Shown here one piece after another: positions 24,254 to 37,100 of a stretch of 64,000 nt of DNA. The stretch comes from Clavelina lepadiformis (taxonomy: Eukaryota > Chordata > Ascidiacea > Aplousobranchia > Clavelinidae). Every line of letters starts with the position of its first letter. Position 1 is the first letter of the stretch. The position numbers and the translations under genes were made by a program. A model generated the notes under the pieces. That model made no database searches and was not told the origin of the DNA. It saw only the letters and a list, made by a program, of their open reading frames with translations. The stretch covers positions 4,650,001-4,714,000 of the forward strand of contig NC_135242.1 in the NCBI RefSeq assembly GCF_947623445.1. Direction: 5' to 3'.

Positions 24254-27200
24254 CTAGATCTCCATAACTCTGGTTTCTTCATCAACGTTCGCACGGGTTT
24301 TATTCTCCTTGCAACAACAGAATTTCAAACGATACCTAAAATATACAAGCATTTGTATCGGGTCAATACTAGTCAGCAGCCATTACAAAAGATAAGTAAG
24401 GGATTACATACAAAAAAGATGAAGCTGGTCTTATCACTGCAATGTCAAAGACGAAAGTAAAATGTGATATTATTAAGCAAACAAACAGGAAAAAACTGGA
24501 ACTAAGCAGCCATCACCTTTCCAGCATTACTGCGTCACGCATGGTGCTCGGCAAAGGTCTTCCTGAGGTTTCTGGTAAAAGGTAAAAGCAAATAGCTGCC
24601 GCAAACACCACGACCGACATAAGAATAAATGGAAAGATCTCGAAGACATTTTCTCCTTGATAGAAATAAGAAAATATATTACCATAACCATAAAAGACCC
24701 AATTAGAAATTAGCAATAATGGTATATTACAACGAAAATCTTTCTTCACAAGAGCCGTTCACATTGCATCTTACCTAAAAACACAACAAACGGGCTGAAC
24801 AAGCTCCCAAATCTTCCAATGCAATAGCACACCGCAAACGCTTGATTTCGCAAACTCGTTGGGAAAAAGTCGGCAGCGGACACAAGGACAAGAGAATACA
24901 TTATGGTCGAAAACAATTTTCCAAACATGGCACTAACCGCCCCCGCCCATACGTTTACTATAACGCAACCATATAAACAGTAAGTTACCTTACAGGTTTG
25001 TATAAAACACTTGATAATTTACATGCAACGTTAATTATACAGAATTAAATAATTTGCTTATGAAATGCATGTTGTAAAAAAGAACAATATCAAATTTATT
25101 ATCTGCAGCCATATACGAGATATTGACACATAATATACGATAACATGCGACGCAATATATGTAGGATATATAGTACCTTTCTGCAAGCCTGCGGTCAAAA
25201 GAAAAAGTATTCCAGAGGATAATGACACTGTTACAAATGTTTTTACTTTGCCTATTCTGCGCACCATGAAAAAACTAATAACATCACCGGGAACTTCCAT
25301 CAATGCGGACAAACACGCTCCTAAATATCGGGAGATCCCAAGATTGTCCGTATTGAAGCCAAAAGCATAGTAAGCTAGACAAGCTGCAAACCTAGAAATA
25401 AGGTGTTTATATAAACTTTATCTTGTTTCACTTTTAGTGTTTTCAAGTCTTTTCTAATAGTAAGCCTTTTAATTTCTACTCAAGTCTATACTTAAATGTT
25501 GTTGTATTACCACGCAAAGCCAAGCGCTAAAATTCGTTTTCTTAAAATCGGGACTTTTATGAGGTCCAGATATGTATCTGTAAACTTCGATTGAATTTTC
25601 AAATAGTTTGAATTTCTTTCATTTTTTTCCGACTCCTGTAACAAAAGTTTTCATAAATATACAAAAAAATATTGCGTTAGTAATACTTTGTATATAGTTG
25701 TAGGCCTTTTACGTTTTAAAGTTCTCTACAATGAACCATGCAAGATGTTTACGTTTCTTTTCGTTTCCTCTGCATTTATAAGCATCGTCATTACTTGAGT
25801 ATCAGACAAGTCAACTTTATTGATTTCGGCAATTTTTTTCAGCAACTGAAAGGTTTTCTTTGTGCTTTGATTTTCTAATGACCACCTCACTGTTTCCGAA
25901 ACAAATCTAAAATATAAGAACTTTATAAGAAAGTCTTCAAAAAAAGGGTTTAGACTATGATGAAGCCATTGTTGAGTGCAATGTCCTTTTCAGACTCTTT
26001 TATAAATCGAAAAGTTTTACAAAAACGCTCATCTTAATTATTACAACACACTCAAAGTCAGCCAATCCACTTCTTGTCCATATAACACTTACAAAGTTGG
26101 CAATAGCATAAGAGAGGCGAGAACACCGGTCGCAATCGTCATATGCCTCCAATTTGGAAAGAGGAACTGCAATAAAGACATGGTGGCATACCCAAAGGAG
26201 CAACAAGACATTTGAAAAAATGCAAGGAGCATTAGCTCGTGAGCTGGAGTGTATTCGTGGACTGAAAAGAAAATTTAGAGTCAAGAGAGACGAGTCACAA
26301 ACGTCGAGTCATGACTTAGTAATTTGTCATAAACTAGTCGTTGTTATTGTCCAAGCATGGATACTTACGAATGACGACATAAGTTGTCGAAAGTATTGCT
26401 GATGCAAAACCCAGAAAGAAAATAAAGGTCTGTATCCCGTAAATAGACGGCATAATCACCAATAGAAAGTCGGATATAACCAGAATGATAGCAACAGGAA
26501 TAATGGTACGTCGTCTTCCGATTCTAAATATGTGTAAACAACAAAGTTTCAGTTTTCATAGTGATAATTATAATTGATTCATAAGTCAGTAAGATACTAA
26601 TACTAAAGTAGAATAACAAAGAAAAAACAACTCAAAATTACACTATCTAATACAAAATATTTGACTCGTATATGATTTGAGAGAAATCTTTATTGCTATA
26701 GAGTAAAAGTTTTGTTAAAGTTAGTGCCAACAGAAATACCTGTCGGAGATAATTCCACCAAGTAAAGATCCCGCCATCACACCTCCTATTTGAATCGATT
26801 GAATTAGTGGTTTCATCCATGCTCTTTCACACACCAGGCCAAACTACAACACAGAAAAATATGCTGTCGAAAAGGGTAATAACGTCAGCTCTGCGCTATT
26901 CAACTTACAAATAATATCTATATAATTTACATGTTATATCGCTATGCCACATTTTGCTCAGGGTTTCTATGAAAACATGTTATGGGCTGAACGTATGATG
27001 ATAAGTCAGCACTGCAAGGACCAGGATATATGGACCAAGAACACGCTCACTGAAAACGATCATCAAAGAGCGTGCAGTGTTTTTTTCAAAAGGTTGTAAT
27101 GTTTTGACTTTTCCTAGAATTTCCAGCTAATCGACCTTTAATAAAACTTGGTCATGTATTATAGGACGGCGTGGTGTATGAAACTAGTAAACATTAATTA

Positions 27201-28233
27201 TTTTAATTATTAATTAATTAAACAAGGCGTTTTATTCAAGGTTTACTTTTCACGATATTAATGCTATGCGTCAAACTTAATGCCTATTAATTTTTCTCCT
27301 AACTGGTAGAAATTTTGTTATATTTCGACGTGCACTTTTGCATTTAGGGATTAAAACCACGTGTACCGGCTCAGTATATCCTGGTCTAAATCTCGAAACT
27401 GTAACCCTCTGGTCGAAGTATAGGGTTTGTACAGAAATAATCATTTTGTTGCAAATCTTGTACAATAACATACGCTCTTACGGCAGCGTTACCTCTGTGG
27501 CAACTGACGTTATTCCTTTCTCGGTGTTATATTTCCACGTGACTCTGCAACGTTCTTGCGGTTGGTTATAATCTAATTGGAAAAAATGCTGGGTTTGGTC
27601 TAATACGAAACAGTCTATCACCTCGCTTTTAAACTTTACAAATACTTTTTTCTAAAACTACAGCCATAGTTTTCAGCTACATTAAAATTGGAGAAGTTTA
27701 TCACTATCAGACATAAAATATTTATCTTCAAAAACGAGATTAACAAAGTAAAAATATTTTGTTTTGCTGTATTCAAACTTTACGTTGCTTATCTCGCTAT
27801 AGCCCCTTGCCGGCTAAATTTATCTTACCGTGCTTTTTGACGAAATCATCACAATGCAGGTTGCTATTCGAGAAAGTTTTGTTTTCATTGGAACTGTCAA
27901 AGTTACTTTCCATCCTGCAATGAATATCCTACATAAAGCTAAAGCTACAAACCCGAATAATTTTTTGCATCGCCTAGATTCTTAGATTGGCATTTTGGCT
28001 TCTACCACTACATTACTGTAGACATTGAATAGTACTTACTCTAAAATTGAACCATTGCTTGAGAAATTGTTCGCTCCACCAAAGTTGCACTGATGTGGCG
28101 GTGTGTAAAGAATGAAAACGCTATATAATAGGAACAATCCAATAACATAATAGCCCATGCATGTTGCAGCAGCAATAAACTTCTGACAACTTCCGAACTC
28201 TCCAACATGCTTCATCAGTTGTTCGTACATCAT
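24254..28233 (-). CDS. SLC22-type organic ion transporter, gene A, 12 exons
   Basis: Exons: 28233-28040, 27914-27829, 27572-27493, 26843-26740, 26523-26369, 26261-26093, 25906-25753, 25635-25511, 25391-25177, 24957-24775, 24655-24517, 24335-24254; 561 aa, all in phase. Twelve-helix MFS architecture of the organic cation/anion/zwitterion family. It has TM1, then a glycosylated extracellular loop beginning TPPHQC with many N-x-S/T sites. MFS motif A region is SDRIGRRR after TM2, followed by PNWRHMT, SETVRWSLE and DFFPTSLRNQAF. After the last helix comes PETSGRPLPSTM. The last exon adds a cytosolic tail with CCCK and RVMEI; reading through exon 11 instead gives an early stop within two codons. 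The start used is the first of two adjacent ATGs at 28233. It is a tandem paralogue of gene B with nearly identical exon sizes. A substrate cannot be assigned. Confidence 0.9.
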
Positions 28234-29682
28234 TGTCACTTTGCAACAACAGATTTAGAAACTAGACGTTAAATCCTAAGCTTAAGAATATGTGAAAGTT
28301 ATTGCAAAAAAATCTATAAAATAATTACTTCAACTGTAAACATATGACACGTTTTTTTTCTCATAAATGCTCGCTTCGTACACAATGCATGATAAAGCCT
28401 GAGGGCAAAATTCTGTAAAATTATATTATCTATATAACCGTACCGTATAAATCTATATAAATCTATATAATGGCCACATTTTTGCCGTTTGTCTTGAGTT
28501 ATCGTTCAGCCCGCGTTATTGACTAAGCACCTTTTCACTCCCCGCAGTCAAACATCTCAGTAAAAAAGTGGTCAATCCCGCAAGTTTGCTGGCAGTTCAA
28601 GTAGCACAGCATATATAGTTTTACATGTCAATGCTCGTTTTCAAAGGCCACAACTCCAAGCCACGATTTCAAACTACTACGAAAATGCTTACTCGCAAAC
28701 GTAAATTAGACCACTACTTGCGACTAGTTACTATAGATCAACTACAGGCAACTTTTGGTCCACATACATTTGCACGATGCTGATCAGACGTCAGCTGCAT
28801 AAACGGAAAGTGCAAGCGGAAATGCGTTTTGAAGATGACACCTTGTTCGTCAAACTGGCTGATGTCTAGGCAAGTTCTATAGACACGCACCAAAACATGA
28901 AATTGTCACTGAAATTGCGATTACCTTTTGTTAGCTCAGATACGGACATCGTTTATTCACATTAGAAAACGACGTTAAGCTTTTGACGTAGAAGTTATAG
29001 AAATATGCATATCAATAATTAATACATGAGAATTTTAGTTGAAATTTTGTAAACTGAGAAATGTGTTTATGATCGCAAGGCCCAAGCTTCCCTAACCGTT
29101 TCCTGAGAAATATTCTGCAAGCTTATACGTTTTCCTGTTCCATGCAATAATGTGCACGATTTTGATGATATAAGTATAAACATTCATCTGTATCATCCCT
29201 TCCAGTTTAATATGGACTTTCATCTTTCTTGTACTCAAGCCTGTGTCTCGTGATGTTATTCTAGTCTTTAGTGGAATTGGAGTATATTACGATGTCAATG
29301 AAATGAACATTTATGTGGACATACTCTGTCTAGTTGAACGCAAGTTCATTAATATCAGTATTCTGGCTGCGGAAGATCTAACGACCGATAGATAGGAGAT
29401 ATGGCCAGAACAATTCAAGCTATAGCGATGAACCACAAGTGTAACTCAATACCAACCAAAGCAACCTATGATTGCAACAAAAAGATTACAAGTTTGGCTG
29501 TAGCGTCATAATTGCCACTAGAAAACGACGTGAAGTGCTTTGAAATTGATCATTACCTCTACACATCAGGCATTAATTCTTAGTTAACTCAAACCGTCTT
29601 TTCACAGCAATCTACATCTAACATTATGCAGTTGAATCCTAATTGGCTTAGATTGACGTTTTGTACACCCATTTTCCAAACC

Positions 29683-29735
29683 TAACTGCCTCCCTTTAAC
29701 AACGGGTTGCGTAACCAATTACAGTGAAATATTGT
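29683..29735 (+). repeat. Dispersed repeat, copy 1
   Basis: Shares TTTAACAACGGGTTGCGTAA and CAGTGAAATA blocks with copies near 30572-30630 and 31868-31915. Noncoding. Confidence 0.6.
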
Positions 29736-30510
29736 AGTCATCTCGAAATTTTTAGCATTAGCAAAACTTTTACAAGTAAAGATCGCAAATTATTATCTGC
29801 TTTACGTTGCTTCTATCCCGCGGCTACACTCAATTATTCTGCACCAGTGCGCTAAGGTCGCAGTATGAAGCTGTCCAACGTCCACGAAGAGGAAAGCACA
29901 TTGTTAAATAATATGATACATAAATTCAACTGGCCACAACAAAATGGTCCAAGTAACAGTAAAATTGATTTTCTGGCAATAGTTCACGCCCTTCCTTCAT
30001 GATAGCATCGGCTGCTACTTAGCTTTCTGCTGTACGTACATCACATTCAGGGCAGGTCTATTAAGTGTAATCGCGATAACTTAAACATATAGCAAACATA
30101 GTCCTCTAGCACTGTGACAATTGAAACCATGTTACGCGATGCAATGATACAGAGACGTGCAAGGGACGTCTATCCGAACCTTTAAAAAACCGTAATCCCC
30201 GCTATCCCACATGACCCTGTTATAGGAATGTTTTTTCTGATACATTTTATCCCTTTAATTCGGATCTCTCGCTGTTCAACTCTGACACGGCGACTTAGAA
30301 AGGGATATGCCAAATCAATAAAAAAGGGATAATCAAAAAAAGTAAATATAAATAACTAATATAATAAATAAATAAATAAATAATGATAAATCAAAAAAAT
30401 CCATTATTTCACCGGAAAATATCAGGCGTTCACAGGTATTTTTAAAGTTTTTTGTTATCCTTACTTAAATGTTATAACATAGTAACCTAAACCTCACCTA
30501 AATCCACTTT

Positions 30511-30630
30511 TTAATCTAAACCTAACTTCAATAAAACCTTAAATAGCTAAATTTAAAACTTTCTCTTAACATAACTGTCTATCTTTAACAGCGAGCTGCG
30601 TAACCTATGTATACATGCGGTGAAATATTC
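30511..30630 (+). repeat. Dispersed repeat, copy 2 (longest uninterrupted)
   Basis: Begins TTAATCTAAACCTAACTTCA and runs through TAAATAGCTAA to GCGAGCTGCGTAACC and GGTGAAATATTCAC. Its left block recurs at 31328-31367 and its right block at 31868-31915. It therefore represents the state of the third copy before a MITE landed in it. Confidence 0.65.
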
Positions 30631-30823
30631 ACTACCAATAAAAACACCCGTTTATCCGGATTATGACAAATGTTACGTATTTATACGTCAATTTTTCAAA
30701 CTCATCAGTCACTCATCATGCAGTGTGCGGTTTAGGAGCAGTCATTGGTCAATTTTCCAACTCCCTTTACGTGAAATCGGATCTTGCTATTGTTTGACCT
30801 CTTTTTTGATTTTATTTTTGATC

Positions 30824-31079
30824 TAATTTAGCCATGAGATGCGAGAGTTTGGGTTGGAGGGAATTAGTTTTAGGTTAATTTAGACTCTAGAAAAAACAAC
30901 GTGATTTTAAGTTGAAAAATAGCGTTTGTTACAATTCGCAGCCTGGCTTAGTAATTTAATCATGAGAAGTGAGAGTTTGGGTCAGACGGGATTGGTTTTA
31001 GGTTAATTCACACTTCAGAAAAATTAGCACGTCGTTTTAAGTTCAAAATTAGTATATCTTTCAATTCATTGACTAGCGT
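30824..31079 (+). repeat. 128-bp tandem duplication, two units
   Basis: Units 30824-30951 and 30952-31079 begin TAATTTA and share ATGAGA, GAGAGTTTGGGT, GGTTTTAGGTTAATT and TTTTAAGTT at the same offsets, with roughly 75-80% identity. Noncoding. Confidence 0.75.
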
Positions 31080-31101
31080 AATTGTCGTTTACCGTATTCG
31101 T

Positions 31102-31197
31102 AATTGATATTTTCCTACTTCAGTAAACGGTGGCCGGTAAAATAAGTGTCTACTTCACCGGCCGCCGGCCGTTTACCGAAGTAAGAAAACATCAATT
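31102..31197. repeat. Inverted repeat with ~35-bp arms
   Basis: Left arm 31102-31137 and right arm 31165-31197 pair over nearly their full length (AATTGATRTTTTCYTACTTC... and GTAAACGG...GGCCGG). The loop and flanks hold more GCCGGT motifs, for example ACCGGCTAGCCG just downstream. It looks like the remains of a palindromic MITE or a cruciform-forming sequence. Confidence 0.7.
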
Positions 31198-31399
31198 GGT
31201 GAACCGGCTAGCCGTTTACCGAAATAGCTTTTCCAAATTCCGTAACCGGCAGCCGGTTGAATAGACGCTGCCTTATTTTACACGTCTGTATCTATTCTAT
31301 AGTGTAGTCCTAAATGCATGCTACCTTCTAATCTAAATCTAACTTCAATTAAACTCTAAATAGTTAACATCAATTTTTTGCATGACCATTCTTCTAGCT

Positions 31400-31857
31400 C
31401 AGGGATGTCCACCCCGTGGCCCACGGGAAGGTTCCGAGTGGCCCGCGCGGTATTTTTCGAAATGACTTATATTATCAAATGAATCGCCTACGTAATTTAT
31501 GGCGAACTTACATTCCGAGAAATTGGCGTTTATTGTTTGTTTACTAATTTCTGACTTGCCATATGGAAAACTCGCTTCGCATTGCTACATCGTCCATCTC
31601 ACCGAATATTGCCAAACTTGTTAGAGAAAAACAGTGCCAAATTTCACATTGAAATGTCGACGTGTAGTAAAAACTTTGTTGACTTTACTCTATCTTGGTA
31701 TGTTTATTGTTCTTATAATTCTAAAAGAGGATAATACGTATTTCTAAGATTAGAATTTTGATGTGAGGGTTTTAGTTAGAAATTAGCAGTAAACACTCAA
31801 GTGCTCAAGCGCAATCATTCGTAAATCGCATATGGCCCTTTGGCCAAAAAGATTGGA
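31400..31857. mobile_element. Probable hAT-type MITE inserted into a repeat copy
   Basis: Left end CAGGGATGTCCACCCCGTGG with GTGGCCCACGGG; right end, reverse-complemented, starts TCCAATCTTTTTGGCC and has lost the outer bases. Flanks TTCTAGCT and ATCTAGCT match at 7 of 8. The surrounding sequence matches the uninterrupted repeat copy at 30511-30630 on both sides, supporting an insertion here. Noncoding. Confidence 0.55.
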
Positions 31858-34194
31858 ATCTAGCTTATAACCGCTTAACTAACGGGCTGCGTAATCTTCA
31901 GTAAAATAGTCATTCAAATTAAAAAATGTCTGTCGACTCTAATATAGGTCGGAACGAGTAGATTTGGCGATCAAGCAAAAATGGCATGGCCACCTTACTT
32001 TGGTTCATGACCCATAAGTTAACAATGTGTGATCTGTTGTAATTAAACGCTTGGTTGGTTTTGCATAAGTTGCGGTAATTATACTTACTTAGTGTCGACA
32101 AACTAAATTGAATTTATGAGCAAAAAAGTGCCTTATTTTTTATGCACAACTTCGTTAAACTTTAGCCGTACTTTTGTATGACTTCTTGTTTTACAATTGT
32201 GAAGCCTGTTTTAAGTTAACATAAATAGTTTTAGAGCATCAAGCTTACGCAAATCTCACTAATTGTAACAACCTGTATGTAAGTTTTTACTGTAATTTAG
32301 AAAAAGACGTTAGTAGCCTAGCTTTAAACTGAAGAAATAGCTTACACTGGTCGGTCACTAGTCATTACTGGCTACTAAGTAGTAAGAGTCAACACTCTAA
32401 TTTCGGTACCCCTCGCTGTCAAGATCTCAGCAGCGGCTGGTGTATTGCAAGTGTTTGTAATATTCAGAGACCAGATTGTGTGTTGAAAGAATATGTCCAG
32501 ACGATGTCATAATGAAAATTGACATCAAACGACAAGCGTTATTACTTTTTAGGCTACAGAAAACAATGAAAATGTCGCTTTTGCAATGCTTCGTAAAATT
32601 CGGCATGAGAACTCTCACTGCCTTCCTCATTAATAAATTATCAAATTTTGATGTCTATAGAAGCTGTTTGAACTGTGTCTACAAACGTACCATAGGGTTC
32701 AATCTTTGAATTTAAAAGTAATAACGAAAAATCTTATTTCATGATTTAACACAGAAAATATGAGTTTTTATGACTTTATAACTTCTTAAATAGACTCCCT
32801 AACAATTTACTTTTTTCGCTGTTATCGTTTTGACAAATACCATCAAAAAATGTCTTTAATGACTTTTAATGGTCCTGGCCCTACTAATAAACATCGTTTG
32901 CCATCAGACGGAGACGTATCATAAGAATCACAGCATTTAACCAGAGTCGCAGCAAAAACTAAGTTTTACGAATAGGAAGCAAACTGTTCAACATTGGGTG
33001 TGAATTTCAAAATCAAGATGTTAAACTTGACAAATCGCAAACTTTCTTACTAACATGAACAAAGAAAATTAAATTTAAAGAGCCAAAACTTTTTTATTAC
33101 TTTTGAACAGCATTTTACTGTTTCGTTTTATTGCCCAATTCAATTTTTTTTTTCAATTTCAATTTTATCTCATGGGATTCACAATCAATCGTTACAAAAC
33201 TCCTACTGTCGACTGAGGAAGTATTTGCACGACACTCTGCGATGTATATCGGTGTAACATGGTGTATGATATATTATATTCTTCAACACTTGTTTCTTGC
33301 TGGCTTGTTTTTGTGTATTTTCATATGGCTGTTGTCTTAATTTGTTTGTATTAATGTTTGTATTCTTTCTTCAATTGCTACTGCTGCTAATGACCAGAAC
33401 CAGTATTGTTGACGCCTTACGTAAGTCCAATGGCATTGTCTGCAATTGTGCCTGCATAAAATAGTAGACACCAAACTACTTATAGTGCGTTACTTTGGAC
33501 GACCCTATTCTATGAAAGTAAAGAACTACTGTGGAACTTGAAGCGATTGTTTTCAAGGAGTACTTGCTGACTTTAGAAGCCTAGATTAATGCATGCTGCT
33601 GAAATTGCTGATCTTTTACCTTGAGGATTCTTAAGCCACACCACGTAGTGTAAACGTCTTTGGCTTTTTATTTCTTACTTGAATAGCCTATATTAGTTTT
33701 AAACGATAGCACTACAGTGGAGTACTGTAGAGTTTTCGGGAGTAAAAATACTTTTACTTGAGTAAATTGGGTAATTAATGGTCGCTTGACCAACTTTGTA
33801 CGTTTGTTACTCACTCCAGAAAATGTTCAAAAAAGAGGTTGTTCAAGAAATTGAAATATGAGCTTGCAGTTTTGAATTACAGTTTATTGTTTACGAAAAC
33901 TGGTGAATAAGCGATTGACTTAGCAAATCGAAATGTTTAAAGATGCGACTTCAACAAGACGAAAGCGGTAAGATTACATTTTGAAAGTAATGTTGACAGC
34001 TTACACAAGTTCTGCTGTATTAGAGTTGAAATTTGTAATCAGGGCAAAAAACAGCTTGCTGCCTATATAAAAAGCAGACTTATACATACTAACAGCAGTG
34101 ATTTAGAATCCACAATGTTGAAGACTGGAAGATATTCTTTAAAACGAAAACATTGAAAATATGTTCTCAGAAGACCTGATACCAAATAACTTGT

Positions 34195-37100
34195 TCAGCT
34201 CAACGTTTCCTCAATCTGCATAACTCTCAGTTCACCACCATCGTCATCATAAAGATTTCTTTTATCTTTTTTGCAACAGGACACTCTAACGCGATATCTA
34301 AAGTACATAAACAGTTGTCTTTACCGAAAACTTGAATAACTTCGAAGAGTACAGGTTAAATAGATGCAAGATTGATTTCTAAACAAAAGTCAACCCTTGC
34401 GATTATACTTTTCCAACAATTCTGCTTCATGCATGGTGTTGGGCAAAGGTCTTCCCGTTGTTTCTGGCAGAAAAAAAACGCAAACAGCTGCCGCACAGAC
34501 CATAACCGACATAAGAATAAATGGAAAGATCTCGAACACGTTTTCTCCTGCGAAGAAAAAAATAATTGTTAACTTTTGGCTTTCGGAAACAAAACAATTA
34601 CAACATTTTTTATACTTTTTATTTACACATACGTTTAGACTTATTTACCAAGGTATATAACAAAGGGACTTAACATGCCCCCAAGTCTTCCGATGGAAAA
34701 ACAGGCCCCAAACGCTTGATTTCGTAAGCTTGTTGGAAAAAAGTCAGGAGTCGTAACGATCATGAGGGAAATTATTCCTGACGCAAATAATTTCCCCAGC
34801 ATTGCACTTACCATCCCAACCCACACGTTCACTGTAATACACCGACATAGGTAAATTATCCGTGGTATTGCTAATATCGACTTTATGCGTCAGCGAGCCG
34901 CCGTTCCTGTCAGTGTCAATCATATAATGAAGTTACTGTTTATACCTTTTCGAAGACCTGGAGTTAAAAGAAAAAATACTCCAGCCATGGATGACAAAGT
35001 TATAAATGCTTTTCTTTTGCCAATCGTTCGCACCAGTAAGAAGCCAATAATGTTTGACGGGATGTCCATAAGTGCAGCTAAACAAGCTCCTAGATGTCGG
35101 GATACTCCAAGGTTATCGGTGTTGAAACCAAACGCAAAGTAAACCAAGCCTACTGAAAACCTGAGATAAAGGTTGTAATGTAATCATGTCATTAGCATGC
35201 AGGGTAACTGAAGTTTATTGCAAGACTGCAGCGATATGTTGCGAAGAAAGGTTCATATAATGCATTTCATATTTCTCGTGTATAGTTACCATGAAATCCC
35301 CAGGATTATAAAACGTCTTCTTAAAAATGGCAATTTAAAAAGATCCAAAGTTCCCTCCTTAATCTTTGTTTTTATTTGTAACGGTTGTGCACTTTCACAA
35401 TCCGGCGTGATCTACAATACGTAAGTTATTAAAATAAATCTAGAATGTATCTTGAGCAATAACTTCAGCATTTGATAATCCGGCTGCTTTACCTTCCTAT
35501 CGTCTGCTTGTCTCAGTGTTAACTTTACAGATTTTTCCTCAGTGTTGACGCAATTAACTTTTGCAATCGTCTCCAGCAACTTTAGTGTTTCCTTTTCGTT
35601 TTCATTTTCCAAAGACCACCTCACAGTCTCTGGAACAAACCTTGGGCCACATATACCGAAACATTTTATGCTTACCAAACATAAAACTATTTTTTGTTTT
35701 CTTAAAAGAAATCAGTTATACTTTATAGTTTTCCGAAAAAAAAAACACTCACAGTGAAGGCAATAGAACCACGGAAGTGATTATCCCAGTTCCAGTCATA
35801 AGATGTCTCCAGTTTGGAACGAGAAAATCGAAGAGTGACATGAAAGCGTATCCTAAAGATGAAAACGACATCTGAAGAAACCCGAAAAATGCGATCGATT
35901 TAGGTGGTATGTTTTCATGCACTGCAATAAAAAATGAGTGAAAGCCTGACTTTTAATCTTTTAATTCTGGCGTCTGACAATGTAAAACCTACCTCTAAAG
36001 CGTCTGGACACTTATTCTAATACAAACTTACAAATAACAACCGAAGTTGCTGTCGTTGTTGATGAGGCAAAGCCTAAAATAAAACTAAAAACTTCGATTG
36101 CTTCTATGGAAGGCATGTTTCCCAAGAGAAATATACTGGCAATAAGCAAGGCGCCATGAAACAAAAGTGTTCGCCTTCTCCCGTATCTAAAAACGCATCA
36201 ACATAAGCAGTACATTAGATACAAGTCGTTGAACAAAAAATGCATTTCCACTTTAGTCGTGAATTAGGGCTGGGAAAAGTAATCCGGCTATAATAGCCGT
36301 TTAGCGTCCACAGCTGTTAGCAACAAACAACGTTTGCAAGCCAATTAGCCGCAAACAACTTTCATGCTTGAAAGAGTTCTGAGCAAATTTTTTTGTGTAT
36401 CCTTCGCTCGATATAGGATAAGGAAATGCGTTGTACTGGTTATTATCATTTAAAATTTTCAATGCTTACCAATGCTTTTGCAATTTATATCCACCATAAA
36501 CATTGGAGTATGGCACGACATACTATACTAATACAATTTTCTTCCTGATTTTTGTGAATAAACAATTTGCAATCTATAGCCTACTGCCTATAACTTTAGC
36601 ATTTTGCGACTGTGGCAGTAATAGCCGCTAGTAGCTAAACGTTAAAAAACGGTTAAATTTCCAGCCATATTGCGAATGCAAATTATGCGATTGAGTGCAG
36701 AGTTAAACATTCCATAAGCCTACAACATAAATACTTGTCTGAAAGGATTCCACCAAGTATAGAACCAGCCATCACCCCTCCAAGTTGAATGGACTGTATG
36801 AATGGTTTTATCCATGCTTGAGTACATACCAGGTCGAACTAAACAATTCAAGCCAAACTAAGAATTAATTATATTATGTTTATTATATAAAATGCAATTG
36901 GTATTGAACTGGTATAGGCTTGCAGCCTATCACAGCGCCATAGTACGTGAAGTTGGTTTGAATAATATATGCACATTGTTAGGGTAGGTAGTGTTTGTGA
37001 TGCATTAAGCATGATAGCATTAAATGGAGAAACTGAAAACGGTAAATATTTGTTTCAAATTTGAAACGCTGTAAACAACAGACTATCGCATAACACGCTT

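Larger units (their letters stand above)
28234..34194. other. Repeat-rich spacer between the two SLC22 genes
   Basis: Six kilobases with no gene I can support. It carries a three-copy dispersed repeat (near 29683, 30572 and 31868), a 128-bp tandem pair, an inverted repeat and a probable hAT-type MITE, listed separately. Frames such as 32427-32709 and 33131-33340 look random. Confidence 0.5.

Noticed and set aside
24298-24303. AATAAA on the minus strand as polyadenylation signal of SLC22 gene A
   Set aside because: It falls inside the coding part of exon 12, before the stop codon.
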